Positions 1 through 10,875 of a DNA stretch of 64,000 nt are shown piece by piece. The notes beneath the pieces were generated by a model. That model had not been told where the DNA came from. It was given only the letters and a program-made list of their open reading frames with translations, and made no database searches. The stretch's first letter is position 1, and each line of letters begins with the position of its first letter. Origin of the DNA: Salibacterium halotolerans (GTDB lineage: Bacteria > Bacillota > Bacilli > Bacillales > Marinococcaceae); the NCBI RefSeq assembly GCF_900115625.1, contig NZ_FOXD01000009.1:62001-126000 (forward strand), given 5' to 3'. Made by a program: the position numbers and the translations under genes.

Positions 1-3
1 AAT

Positions 4-1719
4 ATGAATCTGATGATGATTGTACTTATTGTTCAAATGATATTCGGGGTGATTGTCGGTCTTTATTTCTGGAATCTCCTCAAACAGCAGCGCGCAGGCA
101 AAACAGCGGTCCAGAGGGATTCAAAAAAAGAAATTGAACAGCTCAGCCGGATGCGTTCTGTTTCGTTATCCCAGCCGCTGACAGAAAAGGCCCGTCCTGC
201 GTCATTGAGCGATATCATTGGACAGGAAGAAGGAATCAAAGCGCTCAAAGCAGCATTATGCGGAGAAAACCCGCAGCATGTTCTGCTTTACGGACCGCCC
301 GGCATCGGCAAGACAGCAGCGGCGAGACTCGTTCTTGAAGCAGCTAAGCGCAATCCGGCTTCTCCGTTTCGAAAAGATGCAGCATTTGTGGAGATTGATG
401 GTGCGACATCGCGTTTCGATGAGCGCGGGATTGCCGACCCTTTAATCGGCTCGGTGCATGATCCAATTTATCAGGGAGCGGGAGCGATGGGGCAGGCAGG
501 CGTCCCCCAGCCTAAGCAGGGAGCAGTCACAAAAGCACACGGAGGTATGCTGTTTATTGATGAAATAGGGGAACTTCACAGCATACAGCTGAATAAACTG
601 TTGAAAGTGCTGGAAGACCGGAAAGTATATCTGGAAAGTGCGTATTACAGCGAGAGTAATCCGCAGATACCAACGTATATCCATGATATTTTTAACAACG
701 GGCTTCCGGCTGACTTCCGGCTCGTGGGAGCCACGACAAGACAGCCGCAGGAACTGCCTGCGGCACTGCGCTCCCGCTGCATGGAAATTTATTTCCGGCC
801 GCTGGATGATTCCGAGGTCCGAAAGATTGCATACCAGGCCGGGGAGAAGAGCGGTGCCGAACTTACAGAAGAAGCAGCGTTTTTGATTTCCCGGTTTGCC
901 GGAAACGGCCGGGATGCGGTTCATATTGTTCAGATCGCGGCGGGAGCGGCGAAAGAAGACGAGCGTACTGTGTTGGAGACCCGCGACATCGAGTGGGTGC
1001 TTCAGGCGGGCCGGCTCGAACCAAAACCCGGCCGCTCCATCCAGCACGACCGTTTTGTCGGAAAAGTAAATGGGCTGGCTGTAACAGCAGCAGGCGCCGG
1101 TATGATTCTTGATGTGGAGGCCGCCGCAAAAAAAGGCGTGTATCCGGGCAACGTTACGGTGACCGGCGTGATGGAAGAAGAAAAACATGGAACACCCGTT
1201 TTTTCCACGCGGCGGAAAAGCCTTGCCAAAAGTTCGGTCGAAAATGTTGTCACGGTTCTTCATACGATGCATCTCCCGGTAAAAGAATATGATATTCACG
1301 TCAATTTTCCCGGCGGCCTTCCTATCGATGGTCCTTCCGCCGGCGCCGCCATTCTGCTGGCAGTTTACTCGGCAGTCAAACAGGTAAAAGTAAAGCCTTT
1401 CACTGCCGTAACCGGTGAAATCGGAGTGCGGGGCGATATTAAACCGGTAGGCGGGGTGCCTGAAAAAGTAGATGCAGCATGTAAGGCTGGGGCACAGGTT
1501 GTATTCATACCGCATGAAAATGACCGTCCTTCCTTTCATGAACAGGAACAGGGAACGATAATTCCCGTTGCGCGGGTGGAAGAGCTTTTGAAACAAGCAC
1601 TGCTTCCCGAAGAAGAAGTGTCAGAAACCGGGCATGGTTTCATTATACCGGCCGGTGATACATCCGTTTCGTATCACGAAACCGAGGAGCCTGGAATTAG
1701 ACAAATGAATGAGAAATAG
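4..1719 (+). CDS. lonB: ATP-dependent protease LonB
   Basis: Membrane-associated AAA+ serine protease of the Lon family that unfolds and degrades proteins; in B. subtilis LonB acts in the forespore. An N-terminal hydrophobic segment (about residues 3-24) is followed by an AAA+ module with Walker A GPPGIGKT (about 97-104) and Walker B LFIDEIGE, then a Lon protease domain. The Ser-Lys dyad is visible as Ser445 in DGPSAGA and Lys488 in GVPEKVDA. The length of 571 residues is slightly above that of B. subtilis LonB (552). The ribosome binding site lies outside the window, so a start upstream of base 4 cannot be excluded. A strong terminator separates it from lonA, so the two genes are probably separate transcripts. 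Confidence 0.93.
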   Translation: MNLMMIVLIVQMIFGVIVGLYFWNLLKQQRAGKTAVQRDSKKEIEQLSRMRSVSLSQPLTEKARPASLSDIIGQEEGIKALKAALCGENPQHVLLYGPPGIGKTAAARLVLEAAKRNPASPFRKDAAFVEIDGATSRFDERGIADPLIGSVHDPIYQGAGAMGQAGVPQPKQGAVTKAHGGMLFIDEIGELHSIQLNKLLKVLEDRKVYLESAYYSESNPQIPTYIHDIFNNGLPADFRLVGATTRQPQELPAALRSRCMEIYFRPLDDSEVRKIAYQAGEKSGAELTEEAAFLISRFAGNGRDAVHIVQIAAGAAKEDERTVLETRDIEWVLQAGRLEPKPGRSIQHDRFVGKVNGLAVTAAGAGMILDVEAAAKKGVYPGNVTVTGVMEEEKHGTPVFSTRRKSLAKSSVENVVTVLHTMHLPVKEYDIHVNFPGGLPIDGPSAGAAILLAVYSAVKQVKVKPFTAVTGEIGVRGDIKPVGGVPEKVDAACKAGAQVVFIPHENDRPSFHEQEQGTIIPVARVEELLKQALLPEEEVSETGHGFIIPAGDTSVSYHETEEPGIRQMNEK

Positions 1720-2097
1720 GATAAAATAAAACCATCATGCAGTAGAAAAGAAAAAGCGCACGATACTGTGCTGTTTTATAGAGAAGCAGACCCGCCGCAA
1801 AGGAAAAGGAAACGAAGCGGGTCTTTTTTTAAAAGGGAAGATGACCCTTCTTCCTGCACCTTTTCCGGACGGTCAGGGAAGGGTGATAATATTGGGGTTT
1901 GGTAGACCGGTTTCAACGCTTGTCCGTTCAAAGCCCCAGTGGATCCGGGACCGTCCGGCGCTGCCCGCAGAACGAGCGCAAAACGGACGGATGATCTGCT
2001 TTATCAGCCGGAATTCCGCTAAGCAGAGAGCCTGCGCTTTTCTTATTTTACATAATTACAGTGATGGAAAAGAACTGAAAAAATGGAGGTATTGCCG
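1720..2097. other. lonB-lonA intergenic region
   Basis: 378 bases with no convincing gene. They hold the lonB terminator and then about 265 bases leading to lonA. I looked for a CtsR operator (GGTCAAA direct repeats) or a CIRCE element, either of which would make lonA a heat-shock gene, and saw none. An open frame starting at 1841 overlaps the lonA start, has no ribosome binding site and looks non-coding. Confidence 0.6.
1788..1831 (+). terminator. Rho-independent terminator after lonB
   Basis: Perfect 8-bp stem AGACCCGC (1788-1795) / GCGGGTCT (1817-1824) with an A/G-rich 21-nt loop, followed directly by a run of T. Confidence 0.9.
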
Positions 2098-4428
2098 GTG
2101 GAACAAGAGAATAGAAATATCCCGCTGCTTCCGCTTCGGGGACTTCTTGTATTTCCGACGATGGTACTGCATCTGGATGTCGGTCGTGAAAAATCGGTGC
2201 AGGCTCTGGAACAGGCAATGGTTGATGACAGCGAAATTATGTTGACCAGCCAGATCGACTTATCCATTGATGAACCGGGCGAGGAAGATATGTATCATAT
2301 TGGAACGCACGCCAAAGTGAAACAGATGCTCAAGCTTCCAAACGGCACGATCCGTGTTCTCGTGGAGGGGCTGGCACGTGCAGAAATCAGCCGCTTTCTC
2401 GATCGGGAAGATTATTTTGAAGTTGAGATGAAACGACTCGAACAGAAAGAAAACGAATATGACTCCGAAGAACTGGCTCTTATGCGCAATGTGATTGAAC
2501 AGTTTGAGCAGTATGTGTCGATTTCCAAGAAAGTGTCCAATGAAACACTGCAGTCCGTGCAGGACATTGCCGAACCAGCGAGACTGGCGGATGTTGTTTC
2601 ATCCCATCTCCCTTTGAAAATCGCAGAGAAACAGAAACTGCTTGAGACAGTGCCGGTACAGAATCGGTTAATGAAGATTCTGGAAACCCTGAATAATGAA
2701 AAGGAAGTACTCGGTCTCGAAAAGAAAATCGGCCAGCGCGTGAAAAAATCCATGGAAAAAACGCAGAAAGAGTACTATCTCCGGGAACAGATGAAAGCCA
2801 TCCAGAAAGAACTCGGAGATAAAGAAGGAAAAACGGGGGAAGTGGAAGAGCTTAAACAGAAAATTGAAGACGCCGGCATGCCCGAAAATGTAAAGGAGAA
2901 GGCATACAAAGAAATGGACCGGTACGAAAAAATGCCTTCTTCTTCGGCGGAGAGTTCGGTCATCCGTAATTACATCGAGTGGCTTACGGTCATTCCGTGG
3001 ACGGAGGAGACCGAAGACCGTCTTGATATCAACCACGCCCAAAATATCCTCGATGAAGACCATCACGGCCTTGATCAGGTGAAAGAACGGGTGCTGGAGT
3101 ACCTGGCTGTGCAGGAAATGACGCAGTCCCTGAAAGGTCCGATTCTATGCCTGACCGGCCCGCCGGGAGTCGGCAAGACATCGCTTGCCCGTTCTGTCGC
3201 CCGAGCGTTGGAGAGGAATTTTGTCCGCATATCGCTTGGCGGCGTACGGGATGAAGCGGAAATCCGCGGCCACCGGCGGACGTATGTCGGAGCGATGCCG
3301 GGCCGCATAATTCAGGGCATGAAAAAAGCCGGATCGACCAACCCCGTTTTTCTGCTTGACGAAATTGATAAGATGGCAAGTGATTTCCGGGGAGATCCTT
3401 CGGCGGCCATGCTGGAAGTGCTGGATCCGGAACAGAATAATACGTTCAGTGATCATTACATTGAAGAGCCGTATGATTTATCGAAAGTCATGTTTATCAC
3501 GACGGCCAATAATGTTTCCACGATTCCGGAGCCGCTTCTCGACAGGATGGAATTTATATCTATCGCCGGCTATACGGAAGTCGAGAAACTGGGAATTGCC
3601 AAAAATCATCTGCTTCCGAAGCAGACAGAGGAGCACGGACTTACCAAAGGAAAGATTCAGTTTAAGGAAGACGCGCTGCTTAAAATTATCCGATATTATA
3701 CAAGAGAAGCCGGTGTGCGTAGTCTTGAGCGGGAAATTGCCAATGTCTGCAGGAAAGCAGTGAAGCGCATTATTTCCGGGGAACGCAAAAGGGTTATTGT
3801 AACGGTAAATACCATTGAAGATATGCTCGGACAGCCGAAATACAGATACGGCAAAGCGGAGGAAACCGACCAGATCGGTGCGGCTACAGGCCTTGCCTAT
3901 ACGACGGCCGGAGGAAACACGCTCTCCATTGAAGTCTCTCTAGCACAGGGAAAAGGAGAGCTCACATTGACAGGCAAACTCGGCGATGTGATGAAAGAAT
4001 CAGCACAGGCTGCCTTCAGTTATATCCGCTCACGCTCCGAAGAGTTGAAAATCGACGAGGATTTCCACGAAAAATATGACATTCATATTCATGTGCCTGC
4101 CGGTGCGACTCCAAAAGACGGGCCTTCCGCCGGTATCACAATGGCAACCGCGCTGATTTCGGCACTGACAAATAGAGTGGTCAAAAAAGAAGTCGGTATG
4201 ACCGGGGAAATTACGCTGCGGGGACGGGTGCTTCCAATCGGCGGTTTGAAAGAAAAAGCAATGAGTGCCCACCGCGCAGGACTTGAAACCATTATCATAC
4301 CGCAGGAAAACAAAAAAGATATTGAAGATGTACCAGAAAGTGTGAGGAAAGGCCTTACGTTTATCACGGTGTCCCATCTGGATGAAGTACTGGCCTATGC
4401 ATTGGGGGAGGAAAATGAAAGTAAATGA
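2098..4428 (+). CDS. lonA: ATP-dependent protease LonA
   Basis: Cytosolic housekeeping Lon protease that degrades misfolded and regulatory proteins. Domains in order: N-terminal substrate-binding LON domain (motif [13 protein letters not shown] near residue 8), coiled-coil linker, AAA+ domain with Walker A GPPGVGKT and Walker B LLDEIDK, and C-terminal peptidase with catalytic Ser677 in DGPSAG and Lys in GGLKEKA. I place the start at GTG 2098, seven bases after the Shine-Dalgarno GGAGGT (2085-2090). An in-frame ATG at 2083 overlaps that Shine-Dalgarno and has no site of its own. The 776-residue length and Ser677 position agree with B. subtilis LonA. The stop overlaps the start of engB by 14 nt, so the two are translationally coupled. 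Confidence 0.95.
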   Translation: MEQENRNIPLLPLRGLLVFPTMVLHLDVGREKSVQALEQAMVDDSEIMLTSQIDLSIDEPGEEDMYHIGTHAKVKQMLKLPNGTIRVLVEGLARAEISRFLDREDYFEVEMKRLEQKENEYDSEELALMRNVIEQFEQYVSISKKVSNETLQSVQDIAEPARLADVVSSHLPLKIAEKQKLLETVPVQNRLMKILETLNNEKEVLGLEKKIGQRVKKSMEKTQKEYYLREQMKAIQKELGDKEGKTGEVEELKQKIEDAGMPENVKEKAYKEMDRYEKMPSSSAESSVIRNYIEWLTVIPWTEETEDRLDINHAQNILDEDHHGLDQVKERVLEYLAVQEMTQSLKGPILCLTGPPGVGKTSLARSVARALERNFVRISLGGVRDEAEIRGHRRTYVGAMPGRIIQGMKKAGSTNPVFLLDEIDKMASDFRGDPSAAMLEVLDPEQNNTFSDHYIEEPYDLSKVMFITTANNVSTIPEPLLDRMEFISIAGYTEVEKLGIAKNHLLPKQTEEHGLTKGKIQFKEDALLKIIRYYTREAGVRSLEREIANVCRKAVKRIISGERKRVIVTVNTIEDMLGQPKYRYGKAEETDQIGAATGLAYTTAGGNTLSIEVSLAQGKGELTLTGKLGDVMKESAQAAFSYIRSRSEELKIDEDFHEKYDIHIHVPAGATPKDGPSAGITMATALISALTNRVVKKEVGMTGEITLRGRVLPIGGLKEKAMSAHRAGLETIIIPQENKKDIEDVPESVRKGLTFITVSHLDEVLAYALGEENESK

Positions 4429-4999
4429 AGCGGAGCTTTTGATCAGCGCCGTCCGGCAGGACCAGTATCCTAAGAATGGTCTGCCGGAGATTGCTCTGGC
4501 CGGCCGCTCCAACGTAGGCAAATCATCATTTATTAATACACTTGTCACGCGCAAAAATCTGGCCCGGACCTCAGGGAAACCAGGAAAGACCCAGACATTG
4601 AATTTTTATGATATTGAGGGCAGGCTGATGTTTGTGGACGTACCCGGGTACGGTTATGCCAAAGTTTCCAAGTCGGAACGGGAGGCATGGGGAAGAATGA
4701 TGGAAACGTACTTTTCCTCTAGAGAGAAACTGCGCGGGGTGGCCATGATTGTCGACTCCAGACATTCACCGAGCGCTCTGGACGTCCAGATGTACCAGTA
4801 TCTGAAACAGTTTGAGCTTCCGGTGCTTGTCATCGCGACGAAAGCGGATAAAGTAACAAAAAACAAACGGCCGAAACATGTAAAAAACATCAGAGAAACA
4901 CTCGAGCTTGAGAAAGCAGATAATATCCTGCTGTTTTCAGCAGAAACCGGGCAGGGCAAAGAAGATGCCTGGAAAGCAATCCAGGCCATGATTGGATGA
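4415..4999 (+). CDS. engB: Ribosome-biogenesis GTPase EngB/YsxC
   Basis: TRAFAC-class GTPase needed for assembly of the 50S ribosomal subunit and essential in B. subtilis. G1 is GRSNVGKSS (about residues 29-37), G3 DVPGYG, G4 TKAD, and a G5-like FSAETG lies near the end. At 194 residues it matches the family (B. subtilis YsxC about 195). The start at ATG 4415 is preceded by GGGGGAGG and gives the family N terminus MKVNEAEL; an in-frame codon at 4382 inside lonA is less likely. Order lonA-engB is conserved in Bacillus. Confidence 0.95.
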   Translation: MKVNEAELLISAVRQDQYPKNGLPEIALAGRSNVGKSSFINTLVTRKNLARTSGKPGKTQTLNFYDIEGRLMFVDVPGYGYAKVSKSEREAWGRMMETYFSSREKLRGVAMIVDSRHSPSALDVQMYQYLKQFELPVLVIATKADKVTKNKRPKHVKNIRETLELEKADNILLFSAETGQGKEDAWKAIQAMIG

Positions 5000-5009
5000 G
5001 GTATCGGAT

Positions 5010-5486
5010 CTATCTTCGTACAATAATCATGTAAACGCCGAATCCGAGAAGCACGATGGGGAAGAACATTTCTACAATATAGGAGACCTGCGTGCCTGAG
5101 GCCTGTCTCAGTTCGGAACTGTACAGGAATCCGGCACCGGCAGCTGAAAGAAGAATCCCTGTGAATAAACCGGAATTTCTCGTCTTCAGCGAGTCGACAA
5201 GGAAAGCAGCTCCGAAGTAGAGAAAATACATGCCGATATGATCGGGCCAGAATGCGGTGAACTGCAGAAGGTAAAAGTGAGCGCCAAGTAACAGCAGCAG
5301 CACACCCGGAAGAAACGACAGCGGAATGCGGCCGCTCAGGCTCTCTACGAGGAAAGCGAAGCCCGCAAGCAGCAGTGCCGGCCACACGGTCCATATTCCG
5401 CCCGGGGCCAGGTCCCAGTTTTCAACAATAAGAATCAGGGCAAGTCCGGAAACGATGATACCGTAAAAGATGCTCTGCTTTTTCAT
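5010..5486 (-). CDS. Small polytopic membrane protein, unknown function
   Basis: A 158-residue, strongly hydrophobic protein with about five predicted membrane segments and few charged residues, ending with MIIVRR. The start is well supported by GGAGGA five bases upstream of the ATG on the minus strand. The paired-helix layout recalls the LiaI/LiaF-type or DUF5668-like membrane domains of Firmicutes envelope-stress proteins, but I see no diagnostic motif. It is convergent with engB (10-base gap) and divergent from hemA, so it is its own unit. Function is unassigned. Confidence 0.75.
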   Translation of the reverse strand: MKKQSIFYGIIVSGLALILIVENWDLAPGGIWTVWPALLLAGFAFLVESLSGRIPLSFLPGVLLLLLGAHFYLLQFTAFWPDHIGMYFLYFGAAFLVDSLKTRNSGLFTGILLSAAGAGFLYSSELRQASGTQVSYIVEMFFPIVLLGFGVYMIIVRR

Positions 5487-5615
5487 ATGTGTCCTCCATC
5501 AACTCATTAGAATTATGTCGAATATTTATGATATCATATAAGTACACAATCTACAGCCGGTGCTGTCCGGCTGTTGTATAGAAGATAAAAGTCAGCGGCT
5601 GTTCACATTTCATGA

Positions 5616-5643
5616 TTCACGTGTGCCGTGGGCATGATATAAT
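5616..5643 (+). promoter_or_regulatory. Candidate sigma-A promoter for the hem operon
   Basis: Perfect -10 TATAAT at 5638-5643 with a weaker -35 TTCACG at 5616-5621 (16-base spacer), about 80 bases before hemA. The -35 is only a partial match. Confidence 0.5.
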
Positions 5644-5723
5644 ATGACAGTGGACAAGTATACGAATGCATTTGACGCTGAACGAAAGATAGAGACATTG
5701 CTGCAATCGGGGGTGAAAAACAC

Positions 5724-7118
5724 ATGCACATTATCGTTGCCGGCTTTGATTATAAAACGACCCCTGTCGAAATCAGAGAACAGCTGGCGTTTCAGGAAGA
5801 GTCGCTGCCGGATGCGCTGCAGCAGCTTAGAAACATGAAAAGCATACTGGAGTGTACCATTGTTTCAACGTGCAACCGTACCGAAATTTATGCCGTTGCC
5901 GATCAGCTGCACACCGGACGTCATTTTATAAAGAAATTTCTGTATGAATGGTTTGGTCTTCCGATCGATGAGTATGGGGCTCATCTGAATATACGGGAAA
6001 ACGATACAGCGATACAGCACCTGTTCCGGGTGAGTGCAGGATTGGACTCCATGGTCCTTGGGGAAACGCAGATTCTGGGACAGGTGAAAGACAGCTTCTT
6101 TCTGGCACAGAATGAAGGAGCCACAGGCACTGTCCTGAACGAATTATTCCGGCAGGCTGTCACATTTGCGAAAAAATCACACAGCGAGACAGAAATTAAT
6201 GAAAATGCTGTTTCGGTAAGTTATGCCGCTGTTGAGCTTGGGAAAAAAATTCTCGGCGATTTCCGGGACAAGCACGTGATGGTGCTTGGAGCCGGTGAAA
6301 TGAGTGAATTGACAGCCAAACACCTTTATGAAGGCGGTGCGGCTGAAGTAACGGTGTTAAACCGGACGTACGCGAAAGCTGCTGAATTGGCGGAACGGTT
6401 TTTCGGTACAGCCGGAAGCATGGAAGAACTGCGGCGTTACATGGAGAAGACAGATATCGTTATTTCTTCCACGGGTTCAAGTGATTATGTAATTGACAAG
6501 GCATGGATGGAGAGCGTTCTGAAGCAGCGGCGCGGACAGCCGCTTTTCATGGTGGATATCGCTGTGCCGCGCGATTTCGATCCTGCCCTTGAGAAGCTGG
6601 ACAATGTCTTTCTGTATGATATTGATGATCTGCAGGGCATTGTAGCGGCAAATATGGAAGAGAGAAAAACGGAAGCGGAAAAGATAGAAGCCGGTATTCA
6701 GGATGAGCTCGCCTCTTTCAAAGAGTGGGTGCACACACTCGGTGTTGTGCCTGTCATTTCTGCACTGAGAACGAAAGCTCTGTCCATTCAGTCCGAAACG
6801 ATGGACAGCCTGGAGCGCAAACTTCCGGATTTATCGGAACGCGATAAAAAAGTACTGCGTAAGCATACAAAAAGCATAGTGAACCAGATGCTGCGCGAGC
6901 CTATCACAAGAGCGAAAGAAATGGCCGGAGAACCGGATGCCGATGAGTCGCTTGCATTGTTTACCGAAATATTCGGGCTCGATGAAGAAGTGGAAGCGGC
7001 CAGAGAGGCTGAAGAGAAGCAGGTAAAAGTGGAAGAAGCGGAGCAGGAATGGGGCCGCCGTAAAAAAAGGCGGATCTCCCCTTATGCATACGCTCAGGAT
7101 ATCAGCTTCCACTCCTAG
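5724..7118 (+). CDS. hemA: Glutamyl-tRNA reductase
   Basis: First committed enzyme of C5-pathway tetrapyrrole synthesis: NADPH-dependent reduction of glutamyl-tRNA to glutamate-1-semialdehyde. The catalytic cysteine is Cys50 in STCNRTE; the Rossmann domain shows VLGAGEM, and a C-terminal dimerisation region follows. Length 464 residues, slightly longer than B. subtilis HemA (455). It opens the hemAXCDB operon, with hemX 17 bases downstream. The charged C-terminal extension after about residue 425 (Glu- and Lys/Arg-rich) accounts for the extra length. Confidence 0.96.
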   Translation: MHIIVAGFDYKTTPVEIREQLAFQEESLPDALQQLRNMKSILECTIVSTCNRTEIYAVADQLHTGRHFIKKFLYEWFGLPIDEYGAHLNIRENDTAIQHLFRVSAGLDSMVLGETQILGQVKDSFFLAQNEGATGTVLNELFRQAVTFAKKSHSETEINENAVSVSYAAVELGKKILGDFRDKHVMVLGAGEMSELTAKHLYEGGAAEVTVLNRTYAKAAELAERFFGTAGSMEELRRYMEKTDIVISSTGSSDYVIDKAWMESVLKQRRGQPLFMVDIAVPRDFDPALEKLDNVFLYDIDDLQGIVAANMEERKTEAEKIEAGIQDELASFKEWVHTLGVVPVISALRTKALSIQSETMDSLERKLPDLSERDKKVLRKHTKSIVNQMLREPITRAKEMAGEPDADESLALFTEIFGLDEEVEAAREAEEKQVKVEEAEQEWGRRKKRRISPYAYAQDISFHS

Positions 7119-7135
7119 GAGAGGAGTTGTCACAA

Positions 7136-7966
7136 ATGGTTGCTTCTGCGGGCATTATTTATGCTTTAACGATTGTGCTGTACAGTCTGAGTGTGCTCGG
7201 ATATTTCATAGATTTTCTGCAGAACAACCGGAAGGTGAACCGGATCGCCTTCTGGTTGCTTTCTATCGTATGGGTGCTCCAGACACTTTTTTTTGTTATT
7301 CGAGCGCTTCAATATGACAGACTGCCCATCATTACACCGTTTGAAGGGCTGTTTTTTTATGCCTGGCTTCTTGTAAGTCTCTCACTTATTATCAACTGGT
7401 TTTTCCGTGTGGATTTTCTCGTGTTTTTTACAAATGTCGTTGGTTTTGTCATGATGGCTTTCAGTTTGTTCACCCCGGACGGTGATGTGCCGTCGGATTT
7501 GAACGACCTTCTTATCTCGGAACTGCTGGTCGTTCATGTGACGCTTATTATGATTGGGTACGCTGCATTTACGATAGCTTTTGTGTTTTCCGCGCTGTAT
7601 GTGTTTCAGCATCACCTGCTGAAACAGAAGCAGTGGGGAAAGCGATTGTTGCGGCTGGAGAACCTTCCGAAAATGGAACGTTTTATTTTTTGGATGACAA
7701 CAATCGGTGTTCCCTTCATGCTGCTTGGCTTTACCCTTGGATTTATATGGGCTTCGATTCAGCTTTCCCAGCTGCCGTGGCTCGATGCCAAAGTGATCGG
7801 GTCCTTTGTTGTGCTGGTCGTATACAGCATTTACCTTTATCTATGGGCGGTCAGGCATCAAAGAGGCTATAATATGGCGTTGTTTAATATAGCGGGGTTT
7901 ATGCTCGTGTTGATTAATTACTTTTTATCAAGTGAGCTGACTGATTTTCATTTCTGGTATTTTTAA
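7136..7966 (+). CDS. hemX: HemX-type CcsA-like membrane protein
   Basis: Integral membrane protein of the cytochrome c assembly (CcsA/CcmF-like) family with about eight hydrophobic segments. In B. subtilis, HemX lowers the cellular amount of HemA. Start chosen at ATG 7136, nine bases after AGGAGAGGAG (MVASAGIIYALT); a TTG at 7127 sits inside the Shine-Dalgarno and is rejected. The length of 276 residues equals B. subtilis HemX. The position directly after hemA is the conserved one and supports a role in controlling entry to haem synthesis. Confidence 0.92.
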   Translation: MVASAGIIYALTIVLYSLSVLGYFIDFLQNNRKVNRIAFWLLSIVWVLQTLFFVIRALQYDRLPIITPFEGLFFYAWLLVSLSLIINWFFRVDFLVFFTNVVGFVMMAFSLFTPDGDVPSDLNDLLISELLVVHVTLIMIGYAAFTIAFVFSALYVFQHHLLKQKQWGKRLLRLENLPKMERFIFWMTTIGVPFMLLGFTLGFIWASIQLSQLPWLDAKVIGSFVVLVVYSIYLYLWAVRHQRGYNMALFNIAGFMLVLINYFLSSELTDFHFWYF

Positions 7967-8060
7967 AACAAGGGGTACGATGTTTAAATACACCCTCTGC
8001 GGTGCAGGATGAAAGAGATAACAACCCCCGGACAGGCGGTTGAACGGATGGAGGAATAGG

Positions 8061-8996
8061 ATGCGTACGATTGTACTGGGAACGAGAAAAAGCAACCTTG
8101 CGATGAAGCAGACGGAGTGGGTTGTTAATGAGTTGAATCAGCGCGGTCTTCCTTATCAATTTGATACAAAGAAGATCGTAACAAAAGGGGACAAAATACT
8201 TGATGTCACCCTTTCCAAAGTAGGTGGTAAAGGTCTTTTCATCAAGGAGATTGAAGAAGCCCTTACAAATAGAGAGATTGATATAGCCGTCCACAGCATG
8301 AAAGATCTCCCGGGAGAAGTGGAAGAAGGCTTTCGTCTGGGTGCTGTCACAAACAGGGTGGACCCGCGGGATGTCCTGATATCAACGGATCATGTACTGC
8401 TGGATGATCTGCCGGCGGGCGCTGTAGTCGGAACGAGCAGCCTGCGGCGTTCCTCTCAGATATTGGCACGACGGCCTGATCTAAAAATACAGTGGATCCG
8501 CGGGAATATAGACACACGTCTCCGCAAACTCCGCGAAGAGAATTTTGATGCGATTGTTCTGGCTGCGGCCGGTCTCACCCGCATGGGGTGGGATGAAAAA
8601 ATTGTAACAGAGTATCTGGATCCCGATATCTGTCTTCCTGCTGTAGGTCAAGGCGCACTTGGACTGGAATGCCGGGAGGATGATCAGGAAGTTCTTGATA
8701 TTCTTGCGGAGCTCAACGATGACATTGTTTCCAGACGTGTGACGGCCGAACGCGCCTTTCTGCAGACCGTCGAGGGGGGATGCCAGGTGCCGATCGGCGG
8801 CTATGCCATGCTCGAGTCAAATGGAGATATCAGTCTCACCGCCATGATTGGATCCCCTGATGGTGAAACGGTCCTTACCTCCTCCCGCAGGGGGCCTGAA
8901 CCGGAAACAGTCGGTAAACAGGCTGCGGAGGAACTGCTCCAGCAGGGAGGCAGAGAAATTCTCGACAAAGTGAAAGATGAGCTGGATCAAACATGA
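8061..8996 (+). CDS. hemC: Hydroxymethylbilane synthase (porphobilinogen deaminase)
   Basis: Condenses four porphobilinogen units into hydroxymethylbilane. Cys241 in EGGCQVPIGG is the residue that carries the dipyrromethane cofactor, and GTRKSNLA near the N terminus and GTSSLRR are family signatures. Start at ATG 8061 after GGAGG, giving MRTIVLGTRKS; an in-frame ATG at 8040 lacks a site. 311 residues, normal for the family. The gene overlaps hemD by four bases (ATGA), a translational-coupling arrangement. Confidence 0.96.
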   Translation: MRTIVLGTRKSNLAMKQTEWVVNELNQRGLPYQFDTKKIVTKGDKILDVTLSKVGGKGLFIKEIEEALTNREIDIAVHSMKDLPGEVEEGFRLGAVTNRVDPRDVLISTDHVLLDDLPAGAVVGTSSLRRSSQILARRPDLKIQWIRGNIDTRLRKLREENFDAIVLAAAGLTRMGWDEKIVTEYLDPDICLPAVGQGALGLECREDDQEVLDILAELNDDIVSRRVTAERAFLQTVEGGCQVPIGGYAMLESNGDISLTAMIGSPDGETVLTSSRRGPEPETVGKQAAEELLQQGGREILDKVKDELDQT

Positions 8997-9751
8997 CAGA
9001 GCCCCTCACCGGCCGGAACGTTTTAGTAACGAGGCCGCCCGGTCAGAGTGATGCGTTAAAGCGTTTGATTGAAGCAGAGGGAGGGACTGCTCTTGTTCTG
9101 CCGATGATTGAAACGATACGCACCGAAGACTGGGATCCGCTGAAAAAACGTGCCGCGGAGAAAAAGTGGGACTGGGTGATTTTCACAAGCGCCAATGCGG
9201 CCGCTTATTTTTCGGAACTGCTTGCAGAAGTTCCGCTTTCCGTGCCGGAAACATGCCGGACAGCAGCGGTAGGAAAAAAAACCGCAGAAGCTGTGCGCAA
9301 AAGAGGATGGCCCAATCCTCTGCTGCCCCGGGTCAGTGATGGCGACGGGCTTGCTGACCTGCTGCAGAGCCGGGTGCGCCCAGGGGACTCTGTTCTTTTC
9401 CCCAAAAGCGTCAGGGCCCGTTCAGTTATTGCCGATGTGCTGCAAAGGGAAGGCGCTTATGTGCACGAACTCCCGCTTTACACGACGGCTGCTGCGTATC
9501 AAAACCGGGAACAGCTGCTGTCATGGATTCAGGAGGGAACCATTGATTTATTGACATTCACGAGCCCTTCCGCCGTCAAAGCCTTTGCCCATTTTGTAAG
9601 AAACATGCCGAAGAAAGACTGGCAGGGGCTGGACACGGTAAGCATTGGGTCCATTACCGATAATGAAGCGGCAAAGCACGGGTTTGTATCGCGCAGAACG
9701 GCGGAACCGTCCACGGTTGAGGGTATTGTACGAACGTTAACCGCGTTTTGA
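8993..9751 (+). CDS. hemD: Uroporphyrinogen-III synthase
   Basis: Cyclises hydroxymethylbilane to uroporphyrinogen III with inversion of ring D. The family is weakly conserved in sequence; support comes from the two-lobed pattern (VLVTRPPGQ at the N terminus, FTSANA near residue 62, TFTSPSAV near residue 184, IGSIT near 220), the 252-residue length, and its fixed place between hemC and hemB. The ATG overlaps the hemC stop codon. Confidence 0.93.
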   Translation: MTEPLTGRNVLVTRPPGQSDALKRLIEAEGGTALVLPMIETIRTEDWDPLKKRAAEKKWDWVIFTSANAAAYFSELLAEVPLSVPETCRTAAVGKKTAEAVRKRGWPNPLLPRVSDGDGLADLLQSRVRPGDSVLFPKSVRARSVIADVLQREGAYVHELPLYTTAAAYQNREQLLSWIQEGTIDLLTFTSPSAVKAFAHFVRNMPKKDWQGLDTVSIGSITDNEAAKHGFVSRRTAEPSTVEGIVRTLTAF

Positions 9752-9765
9752 AGGAGGATGACACG

Positions 9766-10749
9766 ATGAATGAACTGACATTCCACCGGCACCGCCGGCT
9801 GCGGAGCACCCCGGGCATACGGAACATGGTACGGGAAACAGTGCTCCGGAAAGAAGATCTCATTTTTCCCATTTTTGTACTTGAAGGCAGCGATATTAAA
9901 AACGAAGTACCATCAATGCCGGGCGTCTATCAGGTATCTCTGGACCATCTCGGGGAAGAGATGAACCGGCTGGAGTCTTCAGGTGTTCCGGCTGTCATTG
10001 TATTTGGGATCCCGGAACATAAAGACGAAAACGGCACCCAGGCGTATGCTGAGGAAGGCATTGTTCAAAAAGCAATCCGGCAGATTAAACAAAATCATCC
10101 GGATCTGACCGTCATTGCCGATACCTGTCTCTGCCAGTACACCGATCACGGACACTGTGGTATTATTGAACAGGGTACGATCGTGAACGACACGTCTCTC
10201 GATCTCCTCACTCAAACTGCTGTAAGCCAGGCGGACGCAGGCGCTGACATTATCGCCCCGTCCAACATGATGGACGGCTTCACAGCTGCCATCCGCCACG
10301 GTCTGGATGAAGCCGGACACATAAATATTCCGGTGATGTCCTATTCCGTGAAATTCGCATCCGCGTTTTACGGCCCGTTCCGGGATGCAGCGCACAGCTC
10401 TCCCTCTTTTGGGGACCGCAAAACGTACCAGATGGATCCCCCGAACCGGCTCGAAGCTCTCCGCGAAGCAGCATCAGATGTAGAAGAGGGAGCGGACTTT
10501 CTCATTGTGAAACCCGCACTTCCCTACCTGGATGTTGTACGGGAAGTGAAAGATGAGACGTCTAAACCGGTGGTTGCCTATAACGTATCCGGCGAGTACG
10601 CCATGATCAAGGCGGCTTCGGCAAACGGCTGGCTTGATGAAAAAGAAGTTGTTATGGAAAAACTGACGAGCATGAAACGGGCCGGCGCCGATCTCATCGT
10701 AACCTACTTTGCCATAGACGCCGCCGCCTGGATCGATGAAAAGCAGTAA
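9766..10749 (+). CDS. hemB: Delta-aminolevulinic acid dehydratase (porphobilinogen synthase)
   Basis: Condenses two 5-aminolevulinates to porphobilinogen. Catalytic lysines are Lys196 in [12 protein letters not shown] and Lys249 in [10 protein letters not shown]. Cys121, Cys123 and Cys131 in [15 protein letters not shown] form the catalytic zinc-site cysteines. The start at ATG 9766 follows AAGGAGG by eight bases; the in-frame codon at 9748 overlaps hemD and is less likely. 327 residues (B. subtilis 324). A terminator follows, separating it from hemL. Confidence 0.97.
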   Translation: MNELTFHRHRRLRSTPGIRNMVRETVLRKEDLIFPIFVLEGSDIKNEVPSMPGVYQVSLDHLGEEMNRLESSGVPAVIVFGIPEHKDENGTQAYAEEGIVQKAIRQIKQNHPDLTVIADTCLCQYTDHGHCGIIEQGTIVNDTSLDLLTQTAVSQADAGADIIAPSNMMDGFTAAIRHGLDEAGHINIPVMSYSVKFASAFYGPFRDAAHSSPSFGDRKTYQMDPPNRLEALREAASDVEEGADFLIVKPALPYLDVVREVKDETSKPVVAYNVSGEYAMIKAASANGWLDEKEVVMEKLTSMKRAGADLIVTYFAIDAAAWIDEKQ

Positions 10750-10761
10750 CATGGACTGTTG

Positions 10762-10791
10762 GGGCTGTTCTTGACGGACAGCCCTTTTTTA
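10762..10791 (+). terminator. Terminator after hemB
   Basis: Stem GGGCTGT (10762-10768) / ACAGCCC (10778-10784) followed by six T. In B. subtilis hemL is in the same operon; here read-through or a separate promoter would be needed. Confidence 0.85.
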
Positions 10792-10875
10792 AAAGGAAAA
10801 ACGATGTGGAAGAGGACAAGCCATCGTTTCATTTGATAAGCTGGAAGGAGAATATCCAGTAAAGGAGTGCTGTAT

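Noticed and set aside
442-1596. Minus-strand frame of 384 codons opposite lonB
   Set aside because: Complementary to well-conserved LonB coding sequence, Phe/His/Arg-rich composition typical of an antisense shadow, no ribosome binding site.
1832-2082. CtsR or CIRCE heat-shock operator upstream of lonA
   Set aside because: Looked for GGTCAAA direct repeats and the CIRCE inverted repeat; neither is present.
1841-2245. Plus-strand frame of 134 codons before lonA
   Set aside because: No ribosome binding site, overlaps the lonA start in another frame, no recognisable protein character.
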